A DNA stretch of 64,000 bases, taken from the NCBI RefSeq assembly GCF_000016425.1, contig NC_009380.1:3476144-3540143 (forward strand). Reading direction: 5' to 3'. Shown here piece by piece: positions 31,935 through 43,085 of this stretch; the first letter of the stretch is position 1, and each line of letters opens with the position of its first letter. A model generated the notes under the pieces. It was not told where the DNA came from and did no database searches. It worked only from the letters and a program-made list of their open reading frames with translations. The stretch is from Salinispora tropica CNB-440 (GTDB taxonomy: Bacteria; Actinomycetota; Actinomycetes; Mycobacteriales; Micromonosporaceae). Position numbers and translations under genes: made by a program.

Positions 31935-33956
31935 ATGTACAACTACCTACCGAAGAACAACGCGACCGACCCGGAGGCGACGTCGAAACGACGGCGCAAG
32001 CTCTGGCTCGCCAGCGGCGTCGCCGGTCTCACCGGCGTGGTCAGCATCGCCGCGGTCGGCCTTACCGGGGTCGGCGCCGGCGCCCAGGACATGGCATGGA
32101 ACACCGCTCAGGTCACCAAGGACGGCGAACAGTCCGCCGACGACCGGGAGATGGGCCGCGAAGGCGACTGGGAAAGGGGCCGCGAAGGCGACTGGGGGAA
32201 GGGCCGCGAAGGCGACTGGGACAGCCGGCACGGACACCAAGGCCGCGAGAAGAAGCGCGGAAAGGAGGTGCCCTGCAAGACCGACAAGCTGATCCAGGCG
32301 ATCATCTACGCCAACAACAACCAGGGTGGCGTACTCAAGCTGGCCAAAGACTGCACCTACACGCTGACCCGTTCCGACGGCTTCGGCAACGGCCTGCCGG
32401 TGATCGAGGAACCGATCAAGCTCATCGGCCACAACACCAAGATTGTCCGGGACAGCCAGGCCGAGTTCTTCCGGATCCTCAACGTCGGTCGCGGCGGACA
32501 GCTGAAGGTCGAGGGCCTGTCCATCAAGGGCGGCAAGACCCTGGAAGTCGAGCAGGGCGAGAACACGCCCGAGGCAGTGTGGGCGCGCTTCTCAAACTCG
32601 GTCGCGGCGGGTGAGGCGGCCCAGGCTGGCCAGCCGTACCTACCGCTGTTGCAGGGCGAGCCGCAGGCGGCGGACGCCGAGGCAACGACCCCCGCCGAAG
32701 CGGCCAGCCCCAGGGCCAACACCGAGACCCCCGCCGAGGCAGCGCAGACATCACAGTGGTCAAACGGCGCGGCGAACGGGAACGGCGCCGCCATCGGTAA
32801 CGGTGCCGCCAACCGTGCAGCCGCCGCCAACGGTGCAGCCGCCGGCAACGAGAACGGTGCCACGGACTGGAGCGGAAACGGCGCCGCCAACGGTGCAGCC
32901 GCCGCCAACGGTGCAGCCGCCGGCAACGAGAACGGTGCCACGGACTGGAGCGGAAGCGGCGCCGCCAACGGTGCAGCCGCCGCCAACCGTGCAGCCGCCG
33001 GCAACGAGAACGGTGCCACGGACTGGAGCGGAAACGGCGCCGCCAACGCGGACAACGCCGCCGATGCGGCCAACGTTCTTCAGGACGAGAATCTCAGCGA
33101 CGGCGCCGGTGTCCTGGTGCAGGCGGGCGGTTCCGCCGAGTTCGAAAAGTCCCACGTGGAGCACAACCTCGCGGGTGGACTCGGGGGTGGGATCGCCAAC
33201 TTCGGCAAGACCAGCCTCTACCACACCACCGTGGCCGACAACCACGCCTTCCAATTCGGTGGCGGCATCTTCAACGCCGGAATGCTGAAAATCTCCTCGT
33301 CGAGGGTGAAGGACAACGGCGCCATCATCGGCGGTGGCGGCATCTCCAACGGAGCGGCACTCGTCGACGGTGAGGACACCGACGCCGGCACGGTCCGGAT
33401 CGAGAAGGCCGAGATCACCGCCAATGAGACGCTCGGCTTCGGTGGTGGCCTGCTCGACATCGGGGGCGACACCACGATCACGCAGTCGAAGATCACCAGC
33501 AACCTGGCGCTCCTCGCCGGTGGTGGCATCGCGGCGGTCGGGCAGAGCAACCTCTACCTGAAGGAGACAGAGGTCGCCAAGAACACCACCACCGGTGCCG
33601 GCGGCGGCTTGGCCCTGGTGCTCGGTGCCATCGTCAACGTGGACAAGAGCAAGGTCCTGGACAACAAGGCCGTTACCTTCGGCGGCGGTGTGTTCAACGT
33701 CCTCAGCGCGGTCACCTTCCGGAACAGCTCGGTCTCCGGCAACCTGGCCGCTGTCTCCGGCGGCGGGATCTTCAACGTCGCGGGAGCGGTTGACCTGACC
33801 GCCTCCAAGGTGACGAAGAACCGCTCCACCTTCGAGCCGGGTGGCGTGTTCAGCGCACTGGGCGAGGTTACGGTGGACAACAAGTCCGCGATCAAGGGCA
33901 ACGACCCGACCAACTGCCAGGGCAGTGTCGACGAGATCGAGAACTGCTTCGGCTGA
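31935..33956 (+). CDS. Beta-helix surface protein, Pmp-like (copy 2)
   Basis: A 673-residue paralogue of the preceding gene, with GAGGAGAGGG before the ATG. Basic residues (KRRRK) precede a hydrophobic segment at about 23-46 ending in an AxA-like site (VGAGAQ), so it is probably exported. Three GREGDW octapeptide repeats follow, then the conserved VPCKTDKLIQAI module. An inserted low-complexity region contains three copies of a 26-residue Gly/Asn/Ala repeat. After that come beta-helix repeats of GGGIANFG and GGGIFN type and a closing cysteine pair (NCQGS and ENCFG). The two copies differ mainly by this repeat insertion, which implies a gene duplication followed by repeat growth. Function is unknown beyond a surface role. 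Confidence 0.8.
   Translation: MYNYLPKNNATDPEATSKRRRKLWLASGVAGLTGVVSIAAVGLTGVGAGAQDMAWNTAQVTKDGEQSADDREMGREGDWERGREGDWGKGREGDWDSRHGHQGREKKRGKEVPCKTDKLIQAIIYANNNQGGVLKLAKDCTYTLTRSDGFGNGLPVIEEPIKLIGHNTKIVRDSQAEFFRILNVGRGGQLKVEGLSIKGGKTLEVEQGENTPEAVWARFSNSVAAGEAAQAGQPYLPLLQGEPQAADAEATTPAEAASPRANTETPAEAAQTSQWSNGAANGNGAAIGNGAANRAAAANGAAAGNENGATDWSGNGAANGAAAANGAAAGNENGATDWSGSGAANGAAAANRAAAGNENGATDWSGNGAANADNAADAANVLQDENLSDGAGVLVQAGGSAEFEKSHVEHNLAGGLGGGIANFGKTSLYHTTVADNHAFQFGGGIFNAGMLKISSSRVKDNGAIIGGGGISNGAALVDGEDTDAGTVRIEKAEITANETLGFGGGLLDIGGDTTITQSKITSNLALLAGGGIAAVGQSNLYLKETEVAKNTTTGAGGGLALVLGAIVNVDKSKVLDNKAVTFGGGVFNVLSAVTFRNSSVSGNLAAVSGGGIFNVAGAVDLTASKVTKNRSTFEPGGVFSALGEVTVDNKSAIKGNDPTNCQGSVDEIENCFG
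32154..32225 (+). repeat. 24-bp in-frame repeat, three copies (GREGDW)
   Basis: Units start at 32154, 32178 and 32202 and encode GREGDWER, GREGDWGK and GREGDWDS. They lie in the linker between the export signal and the conserved cysteine module of the second beta-helix protein. Confidence 0.9.
32844..33048 (+). repeat. 78-bp in-frame repeat coding for a 26-residue unit
   Basis: Near-identical units begin at 32844, 32922 and 33000 (the third is truncated), each encoding a block around GNENGATDWSGNGAANGAAA. Degenerate copies extend upstream to about 32780. The near-identity at nucleotide level shows recent expansion; it is absent from the paralogue. Confidence 0.9.
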
Positions 33957-33971
33957 TCGACCAGCTCGCCA

Positions 33972-34007
33972 GTCCGGCCCCCTCCGCTGACGCGGAGGGG
34001 GCCGGAC
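33972..34007. terminator. Bidirectional terminator, beta-helix copy 2 / pullulanase
   Basis: A perfect 16-bp stem with a 4-nt loop (GTCCGGCCCCCTCCGC pairing with GCGGAGGGGGCCGGAC) lies between two convergent genes, 15 nt after the left stop and 15 nt before the right one. Confidence 0.9.
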
Positions 34008-34022
34008 CCTGTTGTGCGGGTA

Positions 34023-36863
34023 CTACCGCTGCACGAAGACCGTCAGGCTGCGAGCCGGAACCGTGAAGGTGCCGCTGTCGGCCGCGAACGAGGACGTCCG
34101 CAGCAGCTCGTCGGCGGAGGTGCGCAGCACCGGGTGCAGTGTCACGTCCGCCCCGCGTAGGTCAATGAGCTGTTGGGTGGCCGGCTGCGGGGTGGCGTTG
34201 AAGATCACCGTCACTGACTTCCACGGACCACCCAGCCCACGGCTGTCCAGCGTCATCGTCAGCACACCGGGCTGCTCCGTACGGCCGGACAACGGAAAGG
34301 CCACCCGCCGCTGCACCTGCTCTGCTGTCCGCAACCCGAACACCGGCGACGAGGAGCGAATCCGGAGCAGTTCGGCAAAACGAGCTTCGGCCAGGTCCAT
34401 CGTCGCGCAGCCGGGCACCAGCCCCGGGTCGGCCAGCAGGGGCCGGGCGTACGGCCACTTGTCCTTGTTGTCCGACTCGGGCGGAAGCCCGACGCCGAAC
34501 CCGTTGCCCTGTGCGCATTCCCAGCGGATCTGGTTGAACCAGTCACCCGAGTTGTACGAGTTGCGGTCCAGCGACTTCGACCGCAGCCGCTCGGTGCCGG
34601 CGGTGACGAAGCCGGTGCCCTGCCCCAGCACGGCGGTGCCGAGCGCGAGCACCTGCATCCGGGCCCGGTCCACCGCCGTGGTGTCCGCCGGCAGCTTGTA
34701 CGCCAGCGCGTCGTACAGGATCTCGTTGTCGTGCGCGTCCACGTAGGTGACCGACTCACCCGGCGCGGCCGTGTAGCCGGCCGGGGATCCGTTGTAGTCC
34801 ACCTGCGCCCCGGTGACCTGCTCACCCGCGGTGTTGGTGAACCGGTAGCCGCGCAGATTGCCGCTGAGCCCCACCTTGATCAGGTCATGCTGGTGCAGCA
34901 GTCGGGCGCGCTGCTGCGCCGTCGAACCGTTGACCGGGTCGTTGTTGGGGTCGGTGAACAGCCCGGAGGCGAAGCCCTGCTGCCGCGGATTGGCGTCGAA
35001 GGGACCGCCCCCACGCACCGCGTCCCGGAGCCGATCGTTGAAGGTGCCGATACCCGTGCCGGCCATGTTGGCCTGGGTTGCCTGAACGAACCGCGCGCCG
35101 TCGGCCACCTCGCCGAAGTTCCAGCCCTCGCCGTACAGCAGGATGCCCCGACCGTCCACCCCGTCGCGGGCGACGGTCAGCTCGTCCAGAGCCGCGCGGA
35201 CGGCCAGCATGTTCGCCTTCGGGTGGTGACCCATCAGGTCGAACCGGAAGCCATCCACCTTGTATTCTTTCGCCCAGGTGACCACCGAGTCGACCACGAG
35301 CTTGCCCATCATGGCGTGCTCGGGAGCGGTGTTGGCGCAGCAGGTCGAGGTGGCGACCGAGCCATCCGCCAGCAGCCGGTGGTAGTAGCCGGGAACCACC
35401 TGGTCCAGGACCGACTTCGGGTCGGTGCCCGTCGCCGAGGTGTGGTTGTAGACGACGTCGAGCACCACCCGCAGCCCGGCGCCGTTCACCCCGGCGACCA
35501 TCCGTCGGAACTCGGTGGTCCGCGCCGCCCCGGCCGGGTTGACCGCGTAGCCGCCCTCCGGCACGGTGTAGTGCAGCGGGTCGTACCCCCAGTTGTAGCC
35601 GTCGGTGTCCGCCACCGCGGCGACGCAGCGTTGTTGTTCGTCCGAGTCCGGCGGGAGCGCTGCCAGGTCGCAGGGGGGTTGCTGCTGGTCGGCGCGGCGT
35701 TCGGGGATCGTGGCGAAGTCAAACGCCGGGAGCAGGTGCAGGTGGGTCGTCCCGGCGTCGCCGAGCGCCTTCAGGTGTCGCATTCCCGCGGTGACCGGGT
35801 CGGTAAAGGCACGGAACGTGCCGCGTCGCTCGGCCGGGACCGTACTGTCAGCGATCGAGAAGTCCCGCACCGACAGCTCCGAGATCTGCGCCTTCGTCGC
35901 CGGTACCGCCGCCGGCTTACGCAGGTTCGTCCAGCCCGGTGGTGCGAGCCGCGGGTCGGCGAGATCGACGATCTGGCTGTGGGTGGAGTCGGGTGCGAGC
36001 GCCAGCGAGTACGGGTCGGTCACCGCCGCAGTTACCATCTGCTGCTCCGCCGGCTGCCACGCCTCGACCCGGTAGCGGTAGTACTTCCCGGTCCAGGAGG
36101 GGGTTCCCCGCACCGACCACACACCGGTGCGGTCATCCCGACTCATGGTGACCGGCCGCGGTCGCGCCGTCGGAGTGTCGAACAACTCCAGCGTCACCGT
36201 ACGGGCGGTGGGAGCCCAGACCGCGAGCGTCGGCACCGCACCGGCGAAGGTTGGACCGAGTCGCGCCCGAGTCGCCGGGGCGTAGATGTCATCGAGCACA
36301 CCCGGGACCTGCACACCGGTGGCGACGCGCAGGGTGCCGTCGGTGTCCCGCTCGGTCACCACAAGCTGCCCGCGCAGCGCCGCCGGCACCCCGGCCAGGT
36401 GCTTCCGGTCCAGGACGAGAGCCTGATACGCCGCCAGGTGCGGAAACCGCTCGCGTTGTGCCTTGGTCAGCCCGTGGTGCCGGACACGTAGCGGAACTGT
36501 CCGGTACGTCCCGGCGAGTTCACCGTCGACAATGGTCACGCCACCGGAAGCGGCGGCGACCAGCGCGTACGTCGTGCCGCCCGGTGGTCCGGTCGGCCAG
36601 GCGAGGGTGCCGCGATCGATCCAGTGTGCCTTCTGCCTGGTCAGGTCGAGGTCCGTGGTGGTGCCGGGCTCCGATTGGTCTTCGCCGGCGGTGAGCAGCG
36701 TGGCGGAGTGGTCGACAGCCCACTGCTCGGTACCGGCCATGGCGAGCACGTCGGTGCCGGCGGATGGGTCGATGTGGACGAACGTGTTGGTGCCGGCGAG
36801 GGTGAGGGTCGCCAGCGAGGCGAGAGTGAGCAGCGCCTTGCGCGGGATCGGCGGGGGTTTCAT
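34023..36863 (-). CDS. Secreted type I pullulanase (GH13)
   Basis: A 946-residue extracellular debranching enzyme that hydrolyses alpha-1,6 bonds of pullulan and branched starch. The start at 36863 gives MKPPPIPRKALLTLASLATL, a signal peptide, and has AGAGGAAGG upstream; the in-frame extension to 37073 is not credible. Accessory beta domains occupy the N-terminal third. The catalytic barrel shows the type I signature YNWGYDP, region I DVVYNHT, region II DGFRFDLMGHH (nucleophile Asp542), region III YGEGWNF (acid/base Glu579) and region IV YVDAHDN (Asp712). A C-terminal all-beta domain closes the protein. It converges with the beta-helix gene and is divergent from acnA. A LacI-type operator-like palindrome upstream suggests control by maltodextrin availability. 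Confidence 0.92.
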   Translation of the reverse strand: MKPPPIPRKALLTLASLATLTLAGTNTFVHIDPSAGTDVLAMAGTEQWAVDHSATLLTAGEDQSEPGTTTDLDLTRQKAHWIDRGTLAWPTGPPGGTTYALVAAASGGVTIVDGELAGTYRTVPLRVRHHGLTKAQRERFPHLAAYQALVLDRKHLAGVPAALRGQLVVTERDTDGTLRVATGVQVPGVLDDIYAPATRARLGPTFAGAVPTLAVWAPTARTVTLELFDTPTARPRPVTMSRDDRTGVWSVRGTPSWTGKYYRYRVEAWQPAEQQMVTAAVTDPYSLALAPDSTHSQIVDLADPRLAPPGWTNLRKPAAVPATKAQISELSVRDFSIADSTVPAERRGTFRAFTDPVTAGMRHLKALGDAGTTHLHLLPAFDFATIPERRADQQQPPCDLAALPPDSDEQQRCVAAVADTDGYNWGYDPLHYTVPEGGYAVNPAGAARTTEFRRMVAGVNGAGLRVVLDVVYNHTSATGTDPKSVLDQVVPGYYHRLLADGSVATSTCCANTAPEHAMMGKLVVDSVVTWAKEYKVDGFRFDLMGHHPKANMLAVRAALDELTVARDGVDGRGILLYGEGWNFGEVADGARFVQATQANMAGTGIGTFNDRLRDAVRGGGPFDANPRQQGFASGLFTDPNNDPVNGSTAQQRARLLHQHDLIKVGLSGNLRGYRFTNTAGEQVTGAQVDYNGSPAGYTAAPGESVTYVDAHDNEILYDALAYKLPADTTAVDRARMQVLALGTAVLGQGTGFVTAGTERLRSKSLDRNSYNSGDWFNQIRWECAQGNGFGVGLPPESDNKDKWPYARPLLADPGLVPGCATMDLAEARFAELLRIRSSSPVFGLRTAEQVQRRVAFPLSGRTEQPGVLTMTLDSRGLGGPWKSVTVIFNATPQPATQQLIDLRGADVTLHPVLRTSADELLRTSSFAADSGTFTVPARSLTVFVQR

Positions 36864-36919
36864 CGACGGCCTTCCTCTGGTCGCTGATGAGCCGCACGCT
36901 AGCTTCCACCGAAAGTTAC

Positions 36920-36933
36920 TGCAAGGCTTTGCA
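36920..36933. promoter_or_regulatory. LacI/MalR-like operator upstream of pullulanase gene
   Basis: TGCAA-GGCT-TTGCA is a 5-bp inverted repeat 57 nt upstream of the pullulanase start, and more GCAACC repeats follow it. TTGCAA-type half-sites are typical of LacI-family regulators of actinomycete amylase and maltose genes. Binding is inferred. Confidence 0.45.
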
Positions 36934-37024
36934 ACCGCAACCGCACGACACCCGGCCGAGGGCCGACACACCAGGCGAACCGCCGGCCCCGCTCCACCCC
37001 ACCAACCAAAGGTTGCATGAATAG

Positions 37025-37044
37025 CAAGACGGACGTACGGTTTG
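37025..37044 (+). promoter_or_regulatory. Probable AcnR operator upstream of acnA
   Basis: CAAGACGGACGTACGGTTTG matches 18 of 20 bases with the palindrome upstream of the tetR-type gene at 42423. It lies about 107 nt before the aconitase start. A second perfect palindrome, CCCGTACGGG, follows at 37054-37063. AcnR repressors of actinobacteria bind the acn promoter, so this is the best candidate site. Confidence 0.65.
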
Positions 37045-37150
37045 TAGAGCAGTCCCGTACGGGTAAGGGCCACCTAAGCAACGCACCGCCCTCGCCGGTG
37101 CGACAGACTGCTCAGGACTGCTCACGGCCACTGGTGTGAAGGAGTACGAC

Positions 37151-39985
<2,835 letters not shown>

Positions 39986-39994
39986 GCAGTAACG

Positions 39995-40026
39995 GACGGG
40001 GCCCCCACACCGGTGGGGGCCCCGTC
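39995..40026 (+). terminator. Terminator after acnA
   Basis: GACGGGGCCCCCAC pairs with GTGGGGGCCCCGTC in a 14-bp stem with a 4-nt loop, starting 10 nt after the acnA stop codon. Confidence 0.9.
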
Positions 40027-40144
40027 GCGTATCCGTCGGCGGGTAGGCCGGGGTTAGGCACCCGAGCCGGCTGACCGGGCGTTGCCTCGGGGCAGCCGCC
40101 CGATCCCGGACGTGATCTCGCCACGCTGTGTCAGGCTCGTGGTC

Positions 40145-40393
40145 ATGGACGACAAGACCATCCTGAAGCGCATCTCCGAGCTGGTTGACGAGGAACACCA
40201 GCTCCGCGCCGAAGCCCAGGCCAACGAGGAGGGCACCGACGAGGAGAGCCGCGACCGGCTACGGGATCTGGCGGAGTCGCTGGACCAGTGCTGGGACCTG
40301 CTCCGCCGTCGGCGCGCCGCCCGCTCCACCCACGGCGACCCGGAGGCCCAGGGCGTTCGCCCGGCACCGGAGGTGGCGCGCTACCTCCAGTAG
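40145..40393 (+). CDS. DUF2630 family small protein
   Basis: An 82-residue, highly charged helical protein opening MDDKTILKRISELVDEEH, with CWDLLRRRRAARSTHGDPE near the end. It fits the actinobacterial DUF2630 family, whose function is unknown. It is cytosolic by appearance, with no cysteine clusters or membrane segment. It follows acnA by 159 nt beyond a terminator and so probably has its own promoter. The predicted two-helix hairpin could dimerise; nothing further can be said. Confidence 0.8.
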   Translation: MDDKTILKRISELVDEEHQLRAEAQANEEGTDEESRDRLRDLAESLDQCWDLLRRRRAARSTHGDPEAQGVRPAPEVARYLQ

Positions 40394-40480
40394 GGCGGGC
40401 ACCAGGCCCTCCCAAGCAGCTGCCGTTGCGGCACCGGGCTACCGCGCCGACCGCCCGGGAGCACCTTGGCGCCAGGGCAA

Positions 40481-40528
40481 GCCCGCCTCTCGGAGCAGCG
40501 TTCAACGCAGGCCCGCCTCCCGGAGCAG
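40481..40528. repeat. Direct repeat at 3' end of RIO-kinase gene
   Basis: GCCCGCCTCTCGGAGCAG (40481-40498) and GCCCGCCTCCCGGAGCAG (40511-40528) match at 17 of 18 positions with a 30-bp period. The right copy encodes the last residues of the kinase; the left copy lies just past its stop codon. Confidence 0.85.
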
Positions 40529-41428
40529 CTGTTCGGTAAGGGCGAGCGGTTCTGCCTGCTCCGCCGGCAGGCCACGGGCGGCGAACCAGGTGGCAACCAC
40601 CCGAACGTCTCGGGCCAGGTACTCCGGCCCCTGCGGATTGGCGACCACATCCACGACCTGAGGCAGGTCGATGAGCACCAGGTGCCCCTCGTGCACCAGC
40701 AGGTTGTAGGGCGACAGATCACCGTGTGCGTAGCCAACTCGGGCGAGTACCACCAGCGCCTCGACGAGTTGTTCCCACAGGTCACGCAGGTCGGCCTCCG
40801 TCGGCCGCAGCTGCGCCAGCCGGGGGGCGGCCTGCCTCTCGTCGGAGTCACCGAGAAACTCCAGCATCAGCTCGGTGCCGCGGAGCTGAACCGGGTAGGG
40901 CACGGTGATCGTGCCGTACCGCGCACCGATCTCCCAGAGGCGGCCGAGCACGGCAAACTCCGCTGCCGCCCACTGTCCGGCGATCATCTGCCGGCCGAAC
41001 GCGGTTCGCCGGGTCATCGCCCGCATCTCCCGGGAGCGTCGGACGCGCCGCCCCTCCAGATATCCCGCGTCCCGGTGGAATAGCCGGTGGTCGGCATCTC
41101 GGTATCGTTTGGCCGCGAGCAGGCAGGACCGATCGGTGTCGGGCACGGCACGCCGGACGAGATGGACGTCCGCCTCCTTGCCGGTCTTGAGGACGCCAAG
41201 TTCGGTGTCCGTGGCGGCCAGCTCCGTTACCAGCCAGGAAGGGTACGGCTCCGGACCGTGGACTGCGTCGTCCCAGGACGACCAGGTCTGGGCTTCTGGC
41301 GGAGGGTCGGAGTCAGCGGGCTGCGGCCCGGTGCGCCGCCCGCGCTTGGAGAAGTGTGGTTCGTCATCATCGAAGCGGCGTCTGCCGCGGGTCCGGCGCT
41401 CCGGCGCCGGAGAGTCGTGATCGCGCAC
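40502..41428 (-). CDS. RIO-type serine protein kinase
   Basis: A 308-residue atypical kinase of the RIO1 family. The N-terminal 60 residues are basic and disordered (RRTRGRRRFDDDEPHFSKRG). The kinase core shows a degenerate glycine loop (GVLKTGKEADVHLV), the catalytic loop HGDLSPYNLLVHEG and the metal-binding LIDLPQVVDV in place of DFG. Bacterial RIO proteins are linked to ribosome maturation, and autophosphorylation is typical, but the bacterial role is poorly known. GTG start. It converges on the DUF2630 gene. The gene end carries a short direct repeat. Confidence 0.85.
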   Translation of the reverse strand: MRDHDSPAPERRTRGRRRFDDDEPHFSKRGRRTGPQPADSDPPPEAQTWSSWDDAVHGPEPYPSWLVTELAATDTELGVLKTGKEADVHLVRRAVPDTDRSCLLAAKRYRDADHRLFHRDAGYLEGRRVRRSREMRAMTRRTAFGRQMIAGQWAAAEFAVLGRLWEIGARYGTITVPYPVQLRGTELMLEFLGDSDERQAAPRLAQLRPTEADLRDLWEQLVEALVVLARVGYAHGDLSPYNLLVHEGHLVLIDLPQVVDVVANPQGPEYLARDVRVVATWFAARGLPAEQAEPLALTEQLLREAGLR

Positions 41429-41583
41429 TGCGGTGAGATCCCTTGATCGAGGTCAATCGAGGCAGATGGAAGTGACCTGTGAAGACGGCCATGACCGACC
41501 TCCTCTCCTCGACCGGACCCACGCGCCCGGGGTGCACCGTGCGGTCCCATGCTCACTGTCGGATCGCCGCGAGGCAACCGGTA

Positions 41584-42228
41584 TTACGCCGCGAGTACCG
41601 CGGCGAGGGCGGCGATCAGACCGTCGACCGTGAAGGTGGGGGCGAACCGTCCGTCGGTCCAGGTGCGCCCCCGGTGCAGCCAGACGCTGGGCAGCCCCGC
41701 AGCCGCGGCACCGCCGATGTCCGCCTCCGGTCCGTCGCCGACCACCCAGGCCCCGCGCAGCGGCATACGAACCCGCTGCGCGGCCAGTGCGAAGATCCGC
41801 GGGTTCGGCTTGCTGACACCGGCCGCCTCGGAGATCACCCAGTCGGCAAGGTAACGGTCCAGCCCGGTCCGTCGGATCTTCTCCTCCTGCGGCCGTACCG
41901 CCCCGTTACACACCACCACCGGCATCCACCCGGCGTCGCCGGCGATCTGCAGCGCGCACGCCACCAGTGGATCCAGACGGGTGCCGGCGAGCACCCCCTC
42001 GTGCAGCTCCTCCACCAGGTCGACCGAGCGGACGGCCAACGAGTAGCGGTCACGGATCGCATCGGCCACATCCCACCGATCGGTCAGCCCGTCCGCGTCG
42101 ACGGAGAGCAGCCAGTCGAGGTCATCCGGCGGTGCGCCGATCTTGACCAGGAAGCGCTCGCCCCAGGATCGGAACAGATTTTCTCGATCGAGCAGGGTGT
42201 TATCCAGGTCAAGAAGGAGCAGCGGCAC
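41584..42228 (-). CDS. HAD-superfamily hydrolase
   Basis: A 214-residue phosphatase-like protein. HAD motif I is LLLDLDNTLLD (nucleophile and acid Asp), motif II is in VVVCNGAV, the lysine is in GVSKPNPRIF, and motif IV is GDGPEADIGGA. The cap insert between motifs I and II is helical (subfamily I type). Substrates of such enzymes are small phosphorylated metabolites; none can be named here. GTG start. It is divergent from the AcnR-type gene and shares the 194-bp control region. Confidence 0.85.
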   Translation of the reverse strand: MPLLLLDLDNTLLDRENLFRSWGERFLVKIGAPPDDLDWLLSVDADGLTDRWDVADAIRDRYSLAVRSVDLVEELHEGVLAGTRLDPLVACALQIAGDAGWMPVVVCNGAVRPQEEKIRRTGLDRYLADWVISEAAGVSKPNPRIFALAAQRVRMPLRGAWVVGDGPEADIGGAAAAGLPSVWLHRGRTWTDGRFAPTFTVDGLIAALAAVLAA

Positions 42229-42370
42229 TCCGGCACCTTACGGGACTGAGGCGTCCGCCCGACAGGTCCGGACAGCTAAATGGTCAGAATTTTGTGACAA
42301 ACGGATGAAGTACCCAGTAGGAGAACTCGCCGAAGGGAGGACGCGGGCTGCCAGCCGACGGGTCAGACCG

Positions 42371-42390
42371 CAAGCCGTACGTACGGTTTG
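42371..42390. promoter_or_regulatory. Probable AcnR autoregulatory operator
   Basis: CAAGCCGTACGTACGGTTTG is a 20-bp palindrome with a single mismatched pair, centred on a perfect CCGTACGTACGG core, 33 nt before the start of the TetR-type gene. It shares 18 of 20 bases with the site upstream of acnA, which indicates one regulator for both promoters. Confidence 0.75.
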
Positions 42391-42422
42391 CAGGACGCCG
42401 GGTGTTTTGACACGATCGACCC

Positions 42423-42995
42423 GTGCCCAGAGTAAGCCAGGACCAACTCGACGCGCGCCGGCAGGAGATCCTCACCGCCGCCCGGGTCTGCTTCGCCCGA
42501 CACGGGTACGAGGGCGCCACCGTGCGGCGCCTGGAGGAGGCCACCGGGCTGTCCCGTGGAGCGATCTTCCACCATTTCCGCGACAAGGATTCCCTCTTCC
42601 TCGCGGTGGCCGAGGACGATGCGGCGGCGATGGTCGAAACCGTCGCCCGCAACGGCCTGGTGCAGGTCATGCGAGACCTGCTGGCTCGGGCTGCCTCCCC
42701 CGACACGACAGGCTGGTTGGGCAGCCAGTTGGAGGTCTCGCGCCGGCTCCGCACCGATCCCGCGTTCGCCCGGCGGTGGACCGAACGGTCCGCGGCGATC
42801 GCCGAGGCCACTCGCGACCGCCTGCTCCGCCAGCGCGAGGCGGGCGTCCTGCGCGACGATGTCCCCATCGATGTGCTCGCCCAGTTCCTGAAGCTGGCGT
42901 ACGACGGTCTGGTCCTGCATCTGGCGATGGGCCGACCCGCCGACGACCTCGGACCGGTACTCAACCTGGTCGAGGAGGCCGTCCGTCGGCGGTGA
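42423..42995 (+). CDS. acnR: AcnR-type TetR family transcriptional regulator
   Basis: A 190-residue TetR regulator. The N-terminal helix-turn-helix spans about 12-58 (RQEILTAARVCFARHGYEGA and LSRGAIFHHFRDKDSLFLAV) and closely resembles corynebacterial AcnR, including ATVRRLEEATG. The C-terminal part is the helical ligand domain. AcnR represses aconitase in corynebacteria and responds to citrate with a metal ion, and an acnR gene adjoins acn in mycobacteria. Here three genes separate it from acnA, but the operator-like palindromes before both genes are nearly identical, supporting the assignment. GTG start. Confidence 0.85.
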   Translation: MPRVSQDQLDARRQEILTAARVCFARHGYEGATVRRLEEATGLSRGAIFHHFRDKDSLFLAVAEDDAAAMVETVARNGLVQVMRDLLARAASPDTTGWLGSQLEVSRRLRTDPAFARRWTERSAAIAEATRDRLLRQREAGVLRDDVPIDVLAQFLKLAYDGLVLHLAMGRPADDLGPVLNLVEEAVRRR

Positions 42996-43085
42996 TCGCC
43001 CCGGCCCATCCCGGCCCTGGCGGCCCGCCTTTCCGTGGCACAGGTGACCCACAATGGGTTCCATCCCCCACGACAGGAGTGACCT

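Noticed and set aside
32844..33048. CRISPR-like repeat array
   Set aside because: The 78-bp units are contiguous, in frame within a coding region, without unique spacers and without cas genes nearby.
36864..37073. Extended N-terminus of the pullulanase
   Set aside because: The signal peptide at 36863 would be buried and the extension contains the operator-like palindromes; a clear AGAGGAAGG precedes the chosen ATG.
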